Shown one piece after another: positions 18,281 to 28,321 of a DNA stretch of 64,000 bases; the stretch's first letter is position 1, and every line of letters begins with the position of its first letter. Under the pieces are notes generated by a model. It was not told where the DNA came from and made no database searches. It worked only from the letters and a program-made list of their open reading frames with translations. The position numbers and the translations under genes were made by a program. Origin of the DNA: Jannaschia pagri. Its GTDB lineage: Bacteria; Pseudomonadota; Alphaproteobacteria; Rhodobacterales; Rhodobacteraceae. The stretch lies in NCBI RefSeq assembly GCF_019655435.1, contig NZ_BPFH01000009.1, positions 1 to 64,000 on the forward strand, given 5' to 3'.

Positions 18281-19547
18281 CCTCGCGGACCCGTTCGATT
18301 TGAGCCCCAACACCGCGCAGCTTGGTGACCACGTGTTCGTAACCACGATCCAGGTGGTAAACACGGCTGACCCGGGTGGTTCCCTCTGCCGCCAGGCCCG
18401 CCAGGATCAGGGACACCGACGCCCGCAGATCCGTCGCCATGACAGGTGCTCCCTTGAGCCGGGCAACGCCCGTCACCTTGGCCTGCCCACCTTGCACGTC
18501 GATTTGCGCACCCATGCGGGTCAGTTCGGGGGCATGCATGAACCGGTTCTCAAAAATCGTCTCTTCCAGCGTGCTCTCGCCCTGGGCGGTGCACAGCAGA
18601 GCCATCATCTGCGCCTGAAGGTCGGTCGGAAAGCCGGGGAACGGCTCCGTTTCCACATTGACGGCCTTCATGGGGCCGTTGGCGCGCTTGACGGTCAATC
18701 CCTCGGGCGTTTCCGTTACCTCTGCCCCGGCCTCTTCGATCTTGGCACAGAAGGCCTCAAGAAGGTCGCGGCTACCCCCAAGGCAGGTGACTTCACCGCC
18801 GGCCACGAGCGGCGCCAGCATATAGGTGCCCAGCTCAATCCGGTCGGTGACGACCCGGTGCGTTGCACCGTGCAGCTTTGGCACGCCATGGATCGTGATC
18901 GTATCCGTCCCCGCGCCCTCGATCTTGGCCCCCATGGCCGTCAAACATTTAGCCAGGTCGATAATCTCCGGCTCCTGCGCGGCATTGCGGAGGATCGTCG
19001 TCCCATGGGCCAGTGTGGCCGCCATAAGGGCGTTTTCGGTGGCACCGACGGACACAAAGGGAAACTCGACCTCGCCGCCACGCAGCCCACCCTCGGGCGC
19101 CTTGGCGTGGACATAGCCATCGCGCAGCTCAAGGGTCGCGCCCATGGCTTCGAACGCCTTGAGGTGCAGATCCACGGGCCGCGCCCCGATGGCGCAACCG
19201 CCGGGCAACGACACCACGGCCTCCCCCAGACGGGCCAGCAGCGGTCCGAGGACGAGGATCGAGGCGCGCATCTTCCGCACGATCTCGTAGTCGGCCCGGT
19301 TGCCGTTCAAGGCATGGGACGACATCGCCAAAACAAGACCATCGGACAGCGCGCTGACCTCGGCCCCGAGCGACTCCAACAGGGTGCTCATGGTGCGGAT
19401 ATCGGACAGGCGCGGCGCATTGGTCAGCGTCAAAGGCTCGTCGGACAACAGCGTGGCAGGCATGAGTGTGAGACAGGCGTTTTTAGCCCCCGCAATGGGG
19501 ATTGTGCCCGATAAGGGACCGCCTCCGGTGACGAGAATGCTATCCAT
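18273..19547 (-). CDS. murA: UDP-GlcNAc 1-carboxyvinyltransferase MurA
   Basis: The 424-residue protein is complete MurA, which transfers enolpyruvate to UDP-GlcNAc in the first committed step of peptidoglycan synthesis. The early [14 protein letters not shown] segment, the active-site loop [11 protein letters not shown] with Cys118, and the late [17 protein letters not shown] motif are all present. The Cys rather than Asp at the active site means it should be fosfomycin-sensitive in principle. The ATG at 19547 overlaps the stop of the small gene upstream. Confidence 0.97.
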   Translation of the reverse strand: MDSILVTGGGPLSGTIPIAGAKNACLTLMPATLLSDEPLTLTNAPRLSDIRTMSTLLESLGAEVSALSDGLVLAMSSHALNGNRADYEIVRKMRASILVLGPLLARLGEAVVSLPGGCAIGARPVDLHLKAFEAMGATLELRDGYVHAKAPEGGLRGGEVEFPFVSVGATENALMAATLAHGTTILRNAAQEPEIIDLAKCLTAMGAKIEGAGTDTITIHGVPKLHGATHRVVTDRIELGTYMLAPLVAGGEVTCLGGSRDLLEAFCAKIEEAGAEVTETPEGLTVKRANGPMKAVNVETEPFPGFPTDLQAQMMALLCTAQGESTLEETIFENRFMHAPELTRMGAQIDVQGGQAKVTGVARLKGAPVMATDLRASVSLILAGLAAEGTTRVSRVYHLDRGYEHVVTKLRGVGAQIERVREDG

Positions 19548-19707
19548 CTTGTGCGTCGTCCTTCTGCTCGGCCTGCTCAGCGTCTGGGGTGTCATCCTGC
19601 CTGCGCGCGCGGGCCTGCGCCTTGCGGCGGCCCATGTTCGCTTTCAGTGCGGCTTTTAACCGTGCATCACGGTCCGCCGCACCCTTTGGATGATCGCTCT
19701 TGCCCAT
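19540..19707 (-). CDS. Small basic protein upstream of murA
   Basis: A 55-codon frame runs from ATG 19707 to TAG 19540-19542, overlapping the murA start. The product begins [20 protein letters not shown], is rich in Lys, Arg and Ala in its first two thirds and in Asp and Gln after that, and looks like one charged helix with a disordered tail. Its tight overlap with murA and strongly biased composition make it a likely real gene. Function is unknown; RNA or membrane-surface binding would suit its charge, but this is speculation. Confidence 0.6.
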   Translation of the reverse strand: MGKSDHPKGAADRDARLKAALKANMGRRKAQARARRQDDTPDAEQAEQKDDAQDG

Positions 19708-19776
19708 AGACGCGACGCATAGCGAAGCGTCGCGGGCGGGTCCAGCGGGGTTCGTTTTGACGCCGCTGCCGGTCCG

Positions 19777-22095
19777 CTACAGGATCACGTCGCCGAGGTT
19801 AATCCAGGTGGATTCGTCCGCGGCGATCGAGCCGATATAGATATCCGACGGTGTGACCTCGCCGGATAACGAGAGCCAACCTAAGGGGGTGTCGTTCGGC
19901 CTATCCGTCTTAACCTGCCACAGACTTGAGTTCGAGCGGTTGTGCGATATCCAGAGACTGGTGCCGTCGGGAAAGAAATACGTTCCACCGCCATCACTCA
20001 CCTCGTCAGGCGGGGCGATGATGACAGGCGGGACTGTAAAGCCGCCAGCCTCGGCATCATAGTTCTCGAGTACATGGGCCCAGGTCGTCTCTCCATCCAA
20101 CAAGATACGATCCACACCAGGTTCAAAGCCACCAACGACCATCTCTGGCAGGTTGGCAAATACAAATACATCGGCGCCAGGCCCACCGTCGATCTTGCGG
20201 AACTCACCTGGCAAACCGGCGCCATCCAGGGTCGCAATCAAGGTGTCGTTGCCCTCGCCGCCACGCAGGACGTTAAAGCCGCGCCCCGATAGGTCGATCA
20301 ACAGGTTGTCGGCATCGTTACCTGTCAGGTCTCCGCTGTCCCGCTCGCTGTGCACATCGACCTGTCCCTCTATGACACCATCCGGCAGCGTGTAATCAAA
20401 GATGTCCGTGCGGACGGCGCGGACATCTATCACGACGTCGTCACGGCTATCCACCACGGCCAGATCACCACCGACCATGGTATCCGCGCCCCGCCCACCA
20501 TCAAGGATCGAGCGCGGATCGAGGCTGCCATCAAGGTAGTCGTTGCCATGCCAGCCCCGCAACTGCGTCGGCACCCCAGCGGTATCGCCGTGTGACGTCA
20601 GGTAGTCATCTCCGTTGGTGCCACGTGCGATGGGTTCCTCATCAGACGATATTCCCTGCGCGTCGAACGGCCCAAGACCGTCCGGTATCGGCGGCAGGAC
20701 GACGGGCGGCGGTACAAAGTCCGCGAGGTTTACCCAGGTGGAGGGGTCCGCTGTGCGCGACCCGACGAAGATGTCCGATGCAGAAACGGTACCCGTCACG
20801 CCAACCAGGCTTAGTAAGCGCGCAAAGTTCGGGCTCCCATCGCGGTGGTAATGCTGGGTCATTACAGAAATGTAAGAGGTGTTTTCGTCAGAAGAGTATT
20901 CTCTGATCCTGACGCGAGCGCCGTTTTCGCCCTCACGGTAAAACTCGGTATACATCGGGTCTAGGACGAACGTCCCTTCGTCCGCATCATAGAAATCGAG
21001 CACCGGCGCAAAGCGCGCTGCGTCGTCTATTAGGATTCTGTCCACGCCCGTCTCGAAGTCGGTGATCCTGCGAGCGAAGTCTGCGGTGGTAAACACGAAG
21101 ACATCGCGTCCCTCCCCCCCGGTGATCTGAGACCCACGCCCGCGGCCCACAACAATCGTGTCGTCGCCCAGACCGCCATTCAAGGTCGCATTCCAAGCGG
21201 AATTCCCGATCAGCAGATTGTCTTCGTCATTTCCGACGAGAGATCGCGCCCGCGTGCCCACAAGCTGCCCGTCTTCGGTGCCCTCCCCCAAGGTATAGTC
21301 CACGAAGGACTTCACCGACCGGGTGCCGATGACAACGTCACCCGCGTCACGCACGATCGCCAACTCTCCACCGATCATCGTGTCGTTGCCGAAACCTCCG
21401 TCCAAGATGGCGCGGGCATCCAGCGACCCGTCGAGCCAATCGTCCCCTCGGTTGCCCTGCAGTTGTGTTGGCACGTCGAGCGGCCCCCGGGCCACAAGCA
21501 CGTCGTTGCCCTCGGTTCCCTTGACGGTGCTTCGGCCTTCGCTGGACGCACGGAAGACGTCGCCCATATCAAACTCGCCACCGAACCGACGGGCCGCAAG
21601 CGTATCAATCTCTTCGCCAGGTCCAAAGCCAGTGCCCGCATCCGCCGGCCGCCGATCTGTAACAGCGTCCAGCAGCCGTTGAACGGTCTGCACGTCCGCG
21701 GACGGCGCGCGTGCAAGGGGCAAGGGTGAGATCGGGATCAACACCCGCTCGTCTGTTCCGGCAATGTCCACCTCAAGAACGGTATAGCCCCGTCCATCAA
21801 CCTCGTAAGTCATGGCGCGCACTGTGGTCGAAGGCTCTTCTGGGCTGAGCGACAAGCGAAGCCGGTCGTCACCGTCGCCGTCTAAGTCCACAAGAACCTG
21901 CTCGCCCTTGGTCACGATTGCCGTTCCGGGCTCGGCCAGCGGATCTGTATCGAACACGTAGCGCAAAAGCCCAAAATCAGGGGTCCGCGGCACCAGAAGA
22001 CTTGCAGCGGCCGATGTCGCGACCCGCCCCGCCCCATCGAATGTCACGACAAAGCCCGTCAGTGCATACCGGGAGGGATCAAAGGCAAAAGACAT
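19777..22095 (-). CDS. Secreted RTX-type calcium-binding protein
   Basis: The 772-residue protein has no Sec signal but starts with a domain common to alphaproteobacterial RTX proteins (SRYALTGFVVTFDG). It then has two large related modules, about residues 195-455 and 490-770. Each opens with a GTEGNDVLVA/GTNGDDYLTS RTX motif, has LDGGFGNDT-type glycine-aspartate nonapeptides, a GVDRILIDD strand and ends with a SDIFVGS...WVNLADF type segment. Such proteins leave the cell through type I secretion and fold on binding calcium outside. The start at 22095 has GGAGG eight bases upstream. No type I transporter gene is adjacent. The two modules arose by internal duplication. Confidence 0.85.
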   Translation of the reverse strand: MSFAFDPSRYALTGFVVTFDGAGRVATSAAASLLVPRTPDFGLLRYVFDTDPLAEPGTAIVTKGEQVLVDLDGDGDDRLRLSLSPEEPSTTVRAMTYEVDGRGYTVLEVDIAGTDERVLIPISPLPLARAPSADVQTVQRLLDAVTDRRPADAGTGFGPGEEIDTLAARRFGGEFDMGDVFRASSEGRSTVKGTEGNDVLVARGPLDVPTQLQGNRGDDWLDGSLDARAILDGGFGNDTMIGGELAIVRDAGDVVIGTRSVKSFVDYTLGEGTEDGQLVGTRARSLVGNDEDNLLIGNSAWNATLNGGLGDDTIVVGRGRGSQITGGEGRDVFVFTTADFARRITDFETGVDRILIDDAARFAPVLDFYDADEGTFVLDPMYTEFYREGENGARVRIREYSSDENTSYISVMTQHYHRDGSPNFARLLSLVGVTGTVSASDIFVGSRTADPSTWVNLADFVPPPVVLPPIPDGLGPFDAQGISSDEEPIARGTNGDDYLTSHGDTAGVPTQLRGWHGNDYLDGSLDPRSILDGGRGADTMVGGDLAVVDSRDDVVIDVRAVRTDIFDYTLPDGVIEGQVDVHSERDSGDLTGNDADNLLIDLSGRGFNVLRGGEGNDTLIATLDGAGLPGEFRKIDGGPGADVFVFANLPEMVVGGFEPGVDRILLDGETTWAHVLENYDAEAGGFTVPPVIIAPPDEVSDGGGTYFFPDGTSLWISHNRSNSSLWQVKTDRPNDTPLGWLSLSGEVTPSDIYIGSIAADESTWINLGDVIL

Positions 22096-22227
22096 AAACA
22101 AGACCTCCGAGAACAATGGCGTCGCGGCGACATCATGCGCCACAAGCCCGATCAATTGCAAAGATGCCGGAGGTCACATCACAGGGGTTGCACCCGCCCG
22201 CAGGAGGCAGTAATCGCCCCGCACGGC

Positions 22228-22280
<53 letters not shown>

Positions 22281-22302
<22 letters not shown>

Positions 22303-23840
22303 TCTTTCATTTCGATCCCCGAAAACACCCCTAAAGCCTTGAAAGGTAAAGACAGATTTGGTGTTCTAGTTCCTTTGATCCGGCAATAGTTTAATCGGCC
22401 TGAAAAAGTCAGTTTTATCACTGTTCTGCGTAGATTTATGTCGCCTGTTTCCCAGAGTTTCCAAGGGCTTGATATGAACCGAAGAGAGAGTTCTAGTAAT
22501 TCCTCAAACCTACCTTGGTTCGGACGATGATTTGCGGCGATTTCGGCAAATCCAGCCTTGGCGCGTTCAAGCTCGCTGATCTTTTTCTCGTAGGCAGAGA
22601 TGACCCGTGCGTTGGTTGTGCCGACGATCCGGTCGAGTAAAGACTCGATCTGCTTGTCAGCATCCGCGATCTGGCGTTTGGCCGCCTTGATTTTGTCTTG
22701 TGCTTGCGCGATCCGCGCATCCCACGCGTCAGAGAACATCTTGGTAACAAGCGCCAAGAGCGGTTTGGTTGGCTCCAAGGTCTTGATCAGGTCTCCAACT
22801 TCGCCTTCCAACTTGTCGCGAGGGATGGACTTGCCGTAGCTATCGCAGCCCTTTGTTTGGCACAGGTAGTATGCGTATCGCTTGTACTTTCCTTTGGGCC
22901 AAGACGACCTGAGCGGCGCTCCGCACCCATCGCAGCAAACGAATCCACGTAAGGCGAAGTCTTCCCCGATGTTCTTGCGCTTTGGCGCATAGGTCGCTTC
23001 TGCACGCCTTTGCTGGACCTTCTCAAACGTATCGACAGAGATCAGAGGTTGGTGATGACCTTTGAGCCAGTGCAAGCCATATCGCTCACTACAAATATGC
23101 CCTGTGTAAATGGGCTGCGTTAGGACATCGACGGCGCGCTTCTGCGTAACCACGCCGTGTTTGTTCCGGGGAAATTCAGGATGGCTTTGTAGGAAACGGG
23201 CGACATCCGCCTGAGAATGAAATCGCCCACAGGCAAATCCCTCAAACGCTTCCATGATGATTTCATCGAGTGGCGGGTTCGGAATGAGAAGTTTCCCATG
23301 CCCTCTGACAGTCTGATAGCGGTAGCCGACAGGTGGGTTGTGAATCCAATACCCGTTCTGCATCCGGGCTTTCATTTTCTGGGCAACTTGACGACCATTC
23401 TGCTTGCGCTCAAGCGCGCCTTGCGCAGCCATGATGGTTTCGATGAACTCACCCTCAGGCGTGTCTTCAAACTTGAAGTTCAAACATTCGATGGTCGCAC
23501 CGCGCGTGCGAAACGCTTCACGTAGGTCGAGGTGGAACCTCGTATCGCGCGCAAAGCGTTTGAGATCATCAAAGATGACAACAAAGCTCGTATCTGGCTG
23601 CGCATCCAAGAAGGACAATAGCGCGACCATGCCGGGGCGCTTCATGAAGTCCCCACCACCCGAGATCGTGTCAGGGAATACTGCGGCGACGTCATACCCT
23701 TTGGATAGGGCATATTCCCGACATCGGGTTTCTTGCGACTTTAGACCATGGCCTTCGGTTTCTTGCGCGATGGAGGACACGCGCGCGTAGATGACGGCCC
23801 TTTGCTGTGCGGTTTGAATCCTGAGTGAGTGATCCTGCAT
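22281..23840 (-). CDS. Large serine recombinase (integrase type)
   Basis: The 519-residue protein has the serine-recombinase catalytic domain (YARVSSIAQETEG, DDLKRFARD, the E-helix with GEFIETIMAAQGALERKQNG), a recombinase domain, a zinc ribbon (CCDGCG...CQTKGC near residues 310-340), a coiled coil at 385-445 and a basic tail. It is the size and layout of large serine integrases that insert without host factors. GGAGG precedes the ATG at 23840. Its last eight or so codons are read from the tRNA-Thr 3' end on the opposite strand, so insertion itself supplied the C-terminus and stop. It forms an operon with the small gene upstream. Confidence 0.92.
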
Positions 23841-23853
23841 ACGACCTCCTTTG

Positions 23854-24135
23854 CTATTGGTTTTTCTGGTGATGGTGAGAGCCTACCATATCCGCGACTC
23901 GTTGCGGGATATTGGGTTGCTCTTGTCCACAAGGTTTGGACGGAGACCTAACCTCAAACCCCAGATCGACAAAGAACGTCACGATGGACCAAAGCGTTTC
24001 AATCAACGCGCGCTTGTCAGCATCAGAGATATCATCATCCTCAAGGTAGGGAAGATAAGCATCCCAATCGATTGACAGGCTGGGTGGTCTCGACTGATCC
24101 TTGTGGTGTGCTGTGTCGTTGAAATCTGAGGTCAT
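23854..24135 (-). CDS. Small acidic protein with recombinase
   Basis: The 93-residue product has an acidic centre (WDAYLPYLEDDDISDADK) followed by an amphipathic helix (ALIETLWSIVTFFVDLGFEV). A ribosome site AAAGGA precedes ATG 24135. It ends 13 bases before the recombinase start and must be co-transcribed with it. Small proteins in this position can act as directionality factors for serine integrases, but no homology shows that here. The operon lies behind the LexA box at 24212-24226. Confidence 0.65.
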   Translation of the reverse strand: MTSDFNDTAHHKDQSRPPSLSIDWDAYLPYLEDDDISDADKRALIETLWSIVTFFVDLGFEVRSPSKPCGQEQPNIPQRVADMVGSHHHQKNQ

Positions 24136-24202
24136 ATCGCGTCCTTTCTGTCTGGCCTGCCAAACGATTATTTTTAGTGTTAAGCTCCTTTTCTCTCACA
24201 CC

Positions 24203-24212
24203 CTCACGTGAG
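24203..24212. repeat. CTCACGTGAG palindrome
   Basis: A perfect 10-bp palindrome abuts the LexA box, in the 220-base gap between the divergent genes at 24135 and 24356. It could be an operator for a regulator of either gene. Confidence 0.35.
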
Positions 24213-24226
24213 AACAAAAAGGGAAC
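24212..24226 (-). promoter_or_regulatory. LexA (SOS) box GTTC-N7-GTTC
   Basis: Reading the minus strand, GTTCCCTTTTTGTTC is a perfect match to the alphaproteobacterial LexA site, two GTTC direct repeats spaced by seven bases. It lies 77 bases upstream of the small gene-recombinase operon, and 130 bases upstream of the gene at 24356 on the other side. DNA damage would therefore be expected to induce the recombinase and excision of the island. The regulatory effect is inferred from the match. Confidence 0.65.
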
Positions 24227-24355
24227 ATACTGCCATTATTGGTCTGAATTGGCAAGAAAATTTTCAGGCCTATAGGCAGTGGTTTTGCGATAAACCTATG
24301 TCAGATCAGCCATGAAAGCTGGGGGTAATGAGGCGGTTAAGGCGGGTGAATACAC

Positions 24356-25135
24356 ATGCATGATATGAGCATCGAAGACCGCAAGCAGCTCTATCGCGCT
24401 TTGCGCGCTGTGGCTGATTTATCCAACATTCATATTGAGGTGTTGATCATTCGGGCGGTTGGTCAAGACATCGTTTTTGGGACGGACTACATCTCCAACT
24501 TCAGGCGTGGCAACATCGCACAAGCACGCGCCCGCAAAATCCACTCATGGCTGTCTCAGAACCACTGGGCAGATGTGCATGAGGTTGTGCCAGACCTGTT
24601 TCCAGCCCCTGAAGCTGGCCCATGGAAGCGTCTGATAGAAGAGCGGGCGCAGGCAACAGGACTTAAAATCCAACGTCTGGATCAGTTCGGGATCGTTCAA
24701 CGCGTTCGTGACAGCGCGGAGGAGATAACCAGCCTACAACTCGGCACACCGTTTTGTTTTGAGATTGACGCGCCAAGGTCTGGATCGGCAATCATGTTCC
24801 AAGAGCACAAAGGCTATTGGTATCCTTTGCCGCTATCGAAAGATGGTACAGGATTACGCTGCATGGTTGGTGCAGGCATCAATGTTGTGCCGCACTCAGG
24901 GGATAGCAAGCCAATCTCTCTAACGGAGAACGATGACACCGGGCGTCATCAGTTTGTTTGCTTGGTGATTGATGAGGAGATCAAGCTTGCTTCCCTTAAA
25001 ACGATTGAGAAAGCAGTTCCCCAGCTAGGTGGGCCTATCGCTCCCGCATTGCTGAACAGCCTTGCAAGCGAGATTAAGTCCCGTTCTTTAGAACGCTTCG
25101 CGCTGTTCCGCGTGGCGGTCAGGTTTGTGGCGTAG
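24356..25135 (+). CDS. Unknown, regulator-like two-domain protein
   Basis: The 259-residue protein has a helical N-terminal half (residues 1-80) with a charged segment YISNFRRGNIAQARARKIHS that resembles a DNA-binding or dimerisation helix pair. The C-terminal half (about 130-259) is rich in beta strands (FCFEIDAPRSGSAIMFQEH, then HQFVCLVIDEE). I do not recognise a family. It converges on, and overlaps by 17 bases, the metallopeptidase gene. The start has no strong ribosome site; ATG 24356 and 24365 are both possible. Confidence 0.6.
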   Translation: MHDMSIEDRKQLYRALRAVADLSNIHIEVLIIRAVGQDIVFGTDYISNFRRGNIAQARARKIHSWLSQNHWADVHEVVPDLFPAPEAGPWKRLIEERAQATGLKIQRLDQFGIVQRVRDSAEEITSLQLGTPFCFEIDAPRSGSAIMFQEHKGYWYPLPLSKDGTGLRCMVGAGINVVPHSGDSKPISLTENDDTGRHQFVCLVIDEEIKLASLKTIEKAVPQLGGPIAPALLNSLASEIKSRSLERFALFRVAVRFVA

Positions 25136-26105
25136 GTGCCCATGGGATCGGTTGGTTGAGCGCAGCCATGATCAGGTTGTTGTGATCAATGAGGCGAACG
25201 AGTTCCTGTGCGCCGGGTGTTTGCAACCGAGAGAACCGCGCCGTCTGGTTGTTGGCGATGATATCCAGATCATGAAAGAACGCTTCATCGTTGCCAAGGT
25301 CATCAAGCGATGACACTTCGCTTTGTGCGATGATGTGGCGAGCGGTTTCCAAACACGGTTTAGTAACTTGCTCAAAATACGCATTTAGCTCGCTTTGATC
25401 CGGGATATCGGCTGGGTTGAGCGATCCGCGCCCATGTTCCCGAGCTTCCATCATGGCCGGGGTTAGAGGCAACTGATGGACATATCCCAAAAGCTGGAAC
25501 AGGCGCGTTGCGGCTTGTGGATGGCTTCGAGGATTACCTTTGCGGTCCAGATCAGCACGCTCGATGAGAACAGTCATCGCGACCATCGCCGCAACGCGTT
25601 TCCTCAGAATACCCCATTCGCCAGTGCTGTATTGCTCAACCATCAACGCAATGGCGTTGTGGTCAGCCTGCATCTCTAGACAAAACGGCAGAGCGGCCAA
25701 GGTAGCAGCCGGAAGGTCACCGAAGGCTTGTGGCATCTGTGGACGGCTAACCAACCCAAAGGACGGAGGATGTCCCTCGGAAATTCGAGCGGTCCCCATG
25801 AGGGTGAAGTGGCCCAGTTCGGCGTGCTGTGTTTCGTGGAGAAGGAGCCAGACCAGAGAGTTACGAACCATCACGTCGGCGTCGATACCTTCGAAACCGT
25901 CAAGTCGTTCCCAAAGCTCTGTGATCTGTTCTGCGACGGCGGTGCTGGCATCGATGTGCAGAACGTTGCCCTTGATACTTGCTGTTGCCCAAAAGGTCGC
26001 ATCGTCAACGTCAGTCGCGTCAACAGCAATACCAAACGGCTCTTCCATGACAAACTCATAGTGCGCGAGAGCGTTGCCAAGAAGTGACGCTGTGGATTGA
26101 ATCAT
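25119..26105 (-). CDS. Zinc metallopeptidase-like protein
   Basis: The 328-residue product has HETQHAELGH near residue 90 (an HExxH zinc motif with an extra His) and a downstream EMQADHNAIALM helix near 145 that would supply the third ligand Glu, in the manner of gluzincins. There is no signal peptide or membrane helix, so it should act in the cytoplasm. It may cleave or sense a regulator, as ImmA-type peptidases do, but its convergent neighbour is not a clear ImmR. A 39-bp copy of its 5' end recurs at 28846-28884, beyond the toxin cassette. Confidence 0.7.
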   Translation of the reverse strand: MIQSTASLLGNALAHYEFVMEEPFGIAVDATDVDDATFWATASIKGNVLHIDASTAVAEQITELWERLDGFEGIDADVMVRNSLVWLLLHETQHAELGHFTLMGTARISEGHPPSFGLVSRPQMPQAFGDLPAATLAALPFCLEMQADHNAIALMVEQYSTGEWGILRKRVAAMVAMTVLIERADLDRKGNPRSHPQAATRLFQLLGYVHQLPLTPAMMEAREHGRGSLNPADIPDQSELNAYFEQVTKPCLETARHIIAQSEVSSLDDLGNDEAFFHDLDIIANNQTARFSRLQTPGAQELVRLIDHNNLIMAALNQPIPWAPTPQT

Positions 26106-26107
26106 GG
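26069..26107 (-). repeat. Left copy of 39-bp repeat flanking toxin cassette
   Basis: This is the first 13 codons of the metallopeptidase gene. A copy with five differences sits at 28846-28884 in the same orientation, on the far side of the toxin-immunity-orphan tip block. Confidence 0.6.
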
Positions 26108-26245
26108 AACAGTTATAACTAACCCGGTCAGCTTGAGCGTAGAACAGAGACAGAATGTGCCGGTATTACATTCGTCAGGGGGCAAGAAGCCAGTGACCTC
26201 TTCACTTTCGTCACTAGAAAATACCTCTTCTATTCTGGAGGAAAT

Positions 26246-28321
26246 ATGACCAATCAGGTTTGGACTGAAGAAAAGAAAGCTTATCTGACCCACTCACTAC
26301 TCTGCATACTCCTCGCTACCATAGCTGTCGCCGCTTCAGCTGCAATCATGCGTCTTCTTTCAAATTTTCCGCTCCTCTTTTATCTAGCTGGATTTTTTGG
26401 ATTTGTTGTTACAGCATTAATGATTTTTGGGTCCTTTGCGTTTTGGATATCATATTACAAGGACGAAAACTTCAACCCAGAAGACCTACCAAGCCGCTTT
26501 CTCATAGATTGTTGTTTAAGCTACAAATATGGCTTGGCCTGCAATCTCACAGGACCTAAACACCTCAAATCAGCGCAAAAATACTATCGGCGCTCCCTTA
26601 GAGGTAGTCACCCCAACGCCAGGTTTTTCTCGAGATGGATAGAGGAAGGTAAGAGCTTCTTTCAAATGGATATCAATCAGGCCAACGGACCAGAAGATCA
26701 AATCCAGCTCTCTGATAGTTGGCGTGATGATGATGGAACACTCTCAGAAGCAGCCTACAGAACCATAGTCATCGCCTCTGAATATGCGGCACAGGCAAAG
26801 AAACAGAACGCTGACAGCGCCCCGCAGAAATTATGGCATGAGATTAGAACCTATGCCGATGCAGAAGTTCTGGGATATACGGCAAGCCGCTTAGAGCGCT
26901 CAATCTCTAGAGTGGGCATATTGCACAACAATTTGAACGAAAACGGTGTCCCACTACCACAGCGATATGTTCAAAACACTGCTCCGCTACCTAGTGGATG
27001 GCACGGTCTGGACTTCGTTGAAGTGAAGGATGGAGCATTCTTTGTCGTTGGAGAGACAGCAGAACATGTCCCTCCGTTGCTGATCGCAGAAGATTTAGAT
27101 GTTGCTCTGTATCTGACATATCTTGCTCACTCTTCGCCCATTGCCCCGACCTTTTCTCTTGAGGGAACGGGAGCCGATGTAGTTCATCTCAATCTAAAAG
27201 TATTTGATCCGCCATGGTTGGCAGCAACCAATTTTGGGCAAAGCATGTTCTTTGCGGATTGGCTAATGAAGGGGCTAACAATGGGCAGTGTTCCGTCCGT
27301 TTTAGAACCTCATAAAAGTAGTGCCATGGACAACAGTTGGCAGCAGCCACCATTGTTTGATGAGCTTGCAAGAAAGGTGGGTGTTCAACAGGCCGGTCTT
27401 CAAAATCGCGGTGCCATTGTAGCAATGGAAACGCCTCTGGATGTTGCGCAAAATGGTGATGTTATACAGTTGCGCCCACATCCGTCTGTCTGGATTGATA
27501 GCAGCATGTATCGTGATCTTGCCGATGGAACTCGTGAACATTTTAGGCGCAATGATCCCGAGACGCTGGCAGGAATGCAGGCTCAGACCTTTCATCAGAA
27601 TTACTACGAAGTTTCAAGAATGTATCCTGTGTTTGAGCGGGTGAGGTTGCTTGCTGGCCTGATGGCGGCAGTAAATTATGCCCATCATGCAGGGGTAAAA
27701 CTCAGCGCTTCTGAGCAAGCACGCCTGAAAAGAACTATAGGACCGTTGAAGCGGACTGTTGCGCAAGAGGAGTTAGTGTCAAGACCCTTTCATGAAGGTG
27801 GATGCTTCTGCACGGGAGGGGTGGAGATACAAGCTACCGCTAAGGTGAAATCGACACAGAAAACACTGTTCACAAAAGGCGTTGGAGGATCTGGAGGAGA
27901 AAGTACTAGAACAATCTTTGACGACGAAAAGGGTGCGCCGTCAGTCAAAAAAGACTTCAACTGGGAGTCCATAAGACCCGAATGGACGACGTGGGCTCAC
28001 TATCCGCAAGAGACTGTCGATGGCAAGGTCTACGCTAAGCTTGCCGGTCGGTACTACACTCACCATGCTGTGCAAGGCATGAACCTGCCAGCCTTTGGCT
28101 TTTATGCGGGTGATCCAGCGGTAGCCAATGAGAACTATGTGGGTGTAAAAAAGAACATCGAGACTGGCCATAGTATATCGCCTCGTTTTGTTGAAAATTG
28201 TATCCGAAATGGATCGTCAGAATTGCAGCCAAATAATAGATACAAATTCAAAGATGGAAATGTTAGAGTTATAACAGATTTCAGTAAAAAATTTGTTATT
28301 TCAGTTGGCTATGGGAAATGA
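26246..28321 (+). CDS. Membrane-anchored polymorphic-toxin-like protein
   Basis: The 691-residue protein starts with two membrane helices (about 14-36 and 44-68). A Sel1/TPR-like stretch follows (about 92-130), then a long central domain, and a short C-terminal tip (last about 60 residues) with strands VENCIRNG, NRYKFKDGN and VISVGYGK. That tip recurs, diverged, as an orphan fragment at 28655-28831. Variable toxic tips with a small gene right behind them are typical of polymorphic toxins; the tip's last strands recall RNase toxins of the BECR fold, but no catalytic residues can be assigned. GGAGG lies upstream of ATG 26246. The block is clearly AT-richer than its surroundings. How the toxin would be released from a membrane anchor is unclear. 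Confidence 0.65.
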   Translation: MTNQVWTEEKKAYLTHSLLCILLATIAVAASAAIMRLLSNFPLLFYLAGFFGFVVTALMIFGSFAFWISYYKDENFNPEDLPSRFLIDCCLSYKYGLACNLTGPKHLKSAQKYYRRSLRGSHPNARFFSRWIEEGKSFFQMDINQANGPEDQIQLSDSWRDDDGTLSEAAYRTIVIASEYAAQAKKQNADSAPQKLWHEIRTYADAEVLGYTASRLERSISRVGILHNNLNENGVPLPQRYVQNTAPLPSGWHGLDFVEVKDGAFFVVGETAEHVPPLLIAEDLDVALYLTYLAHSSPIAPTFSLEGTGADVVHLNLKVFDPPWLAATNFGQSMFFADWLMKGLTMGSVPSVLEPHKSSAMDNSWQQPPLFDELARKVGVQQAGLQNRGAIVAMETPLDVAQNGDVIQLRPHPSVWIDSSMYRDLADGTREHFRRNDPETLAGMQAQTFHQNYYEVSRMYPVFERVRLLAGLMAAVNYAHHAGVKLSASEQARLKRTIGPLKRTVAQEELVSRPFHEGGCFCTGGVEIQATAKVKSTQKTLFTKGVGGSGGESTRTIFDDEKGAPSVKKDFNWESIRPEWTTWAHYPQETVDGKVYAKLAGRYYTHHAVQGMNLPAFGFYAGDPAVANENYVGVKKNIETGHSISPRFVENCIRNGSSELQPNNRYKFKDGNVRVITDFSKKFVISVGYGK

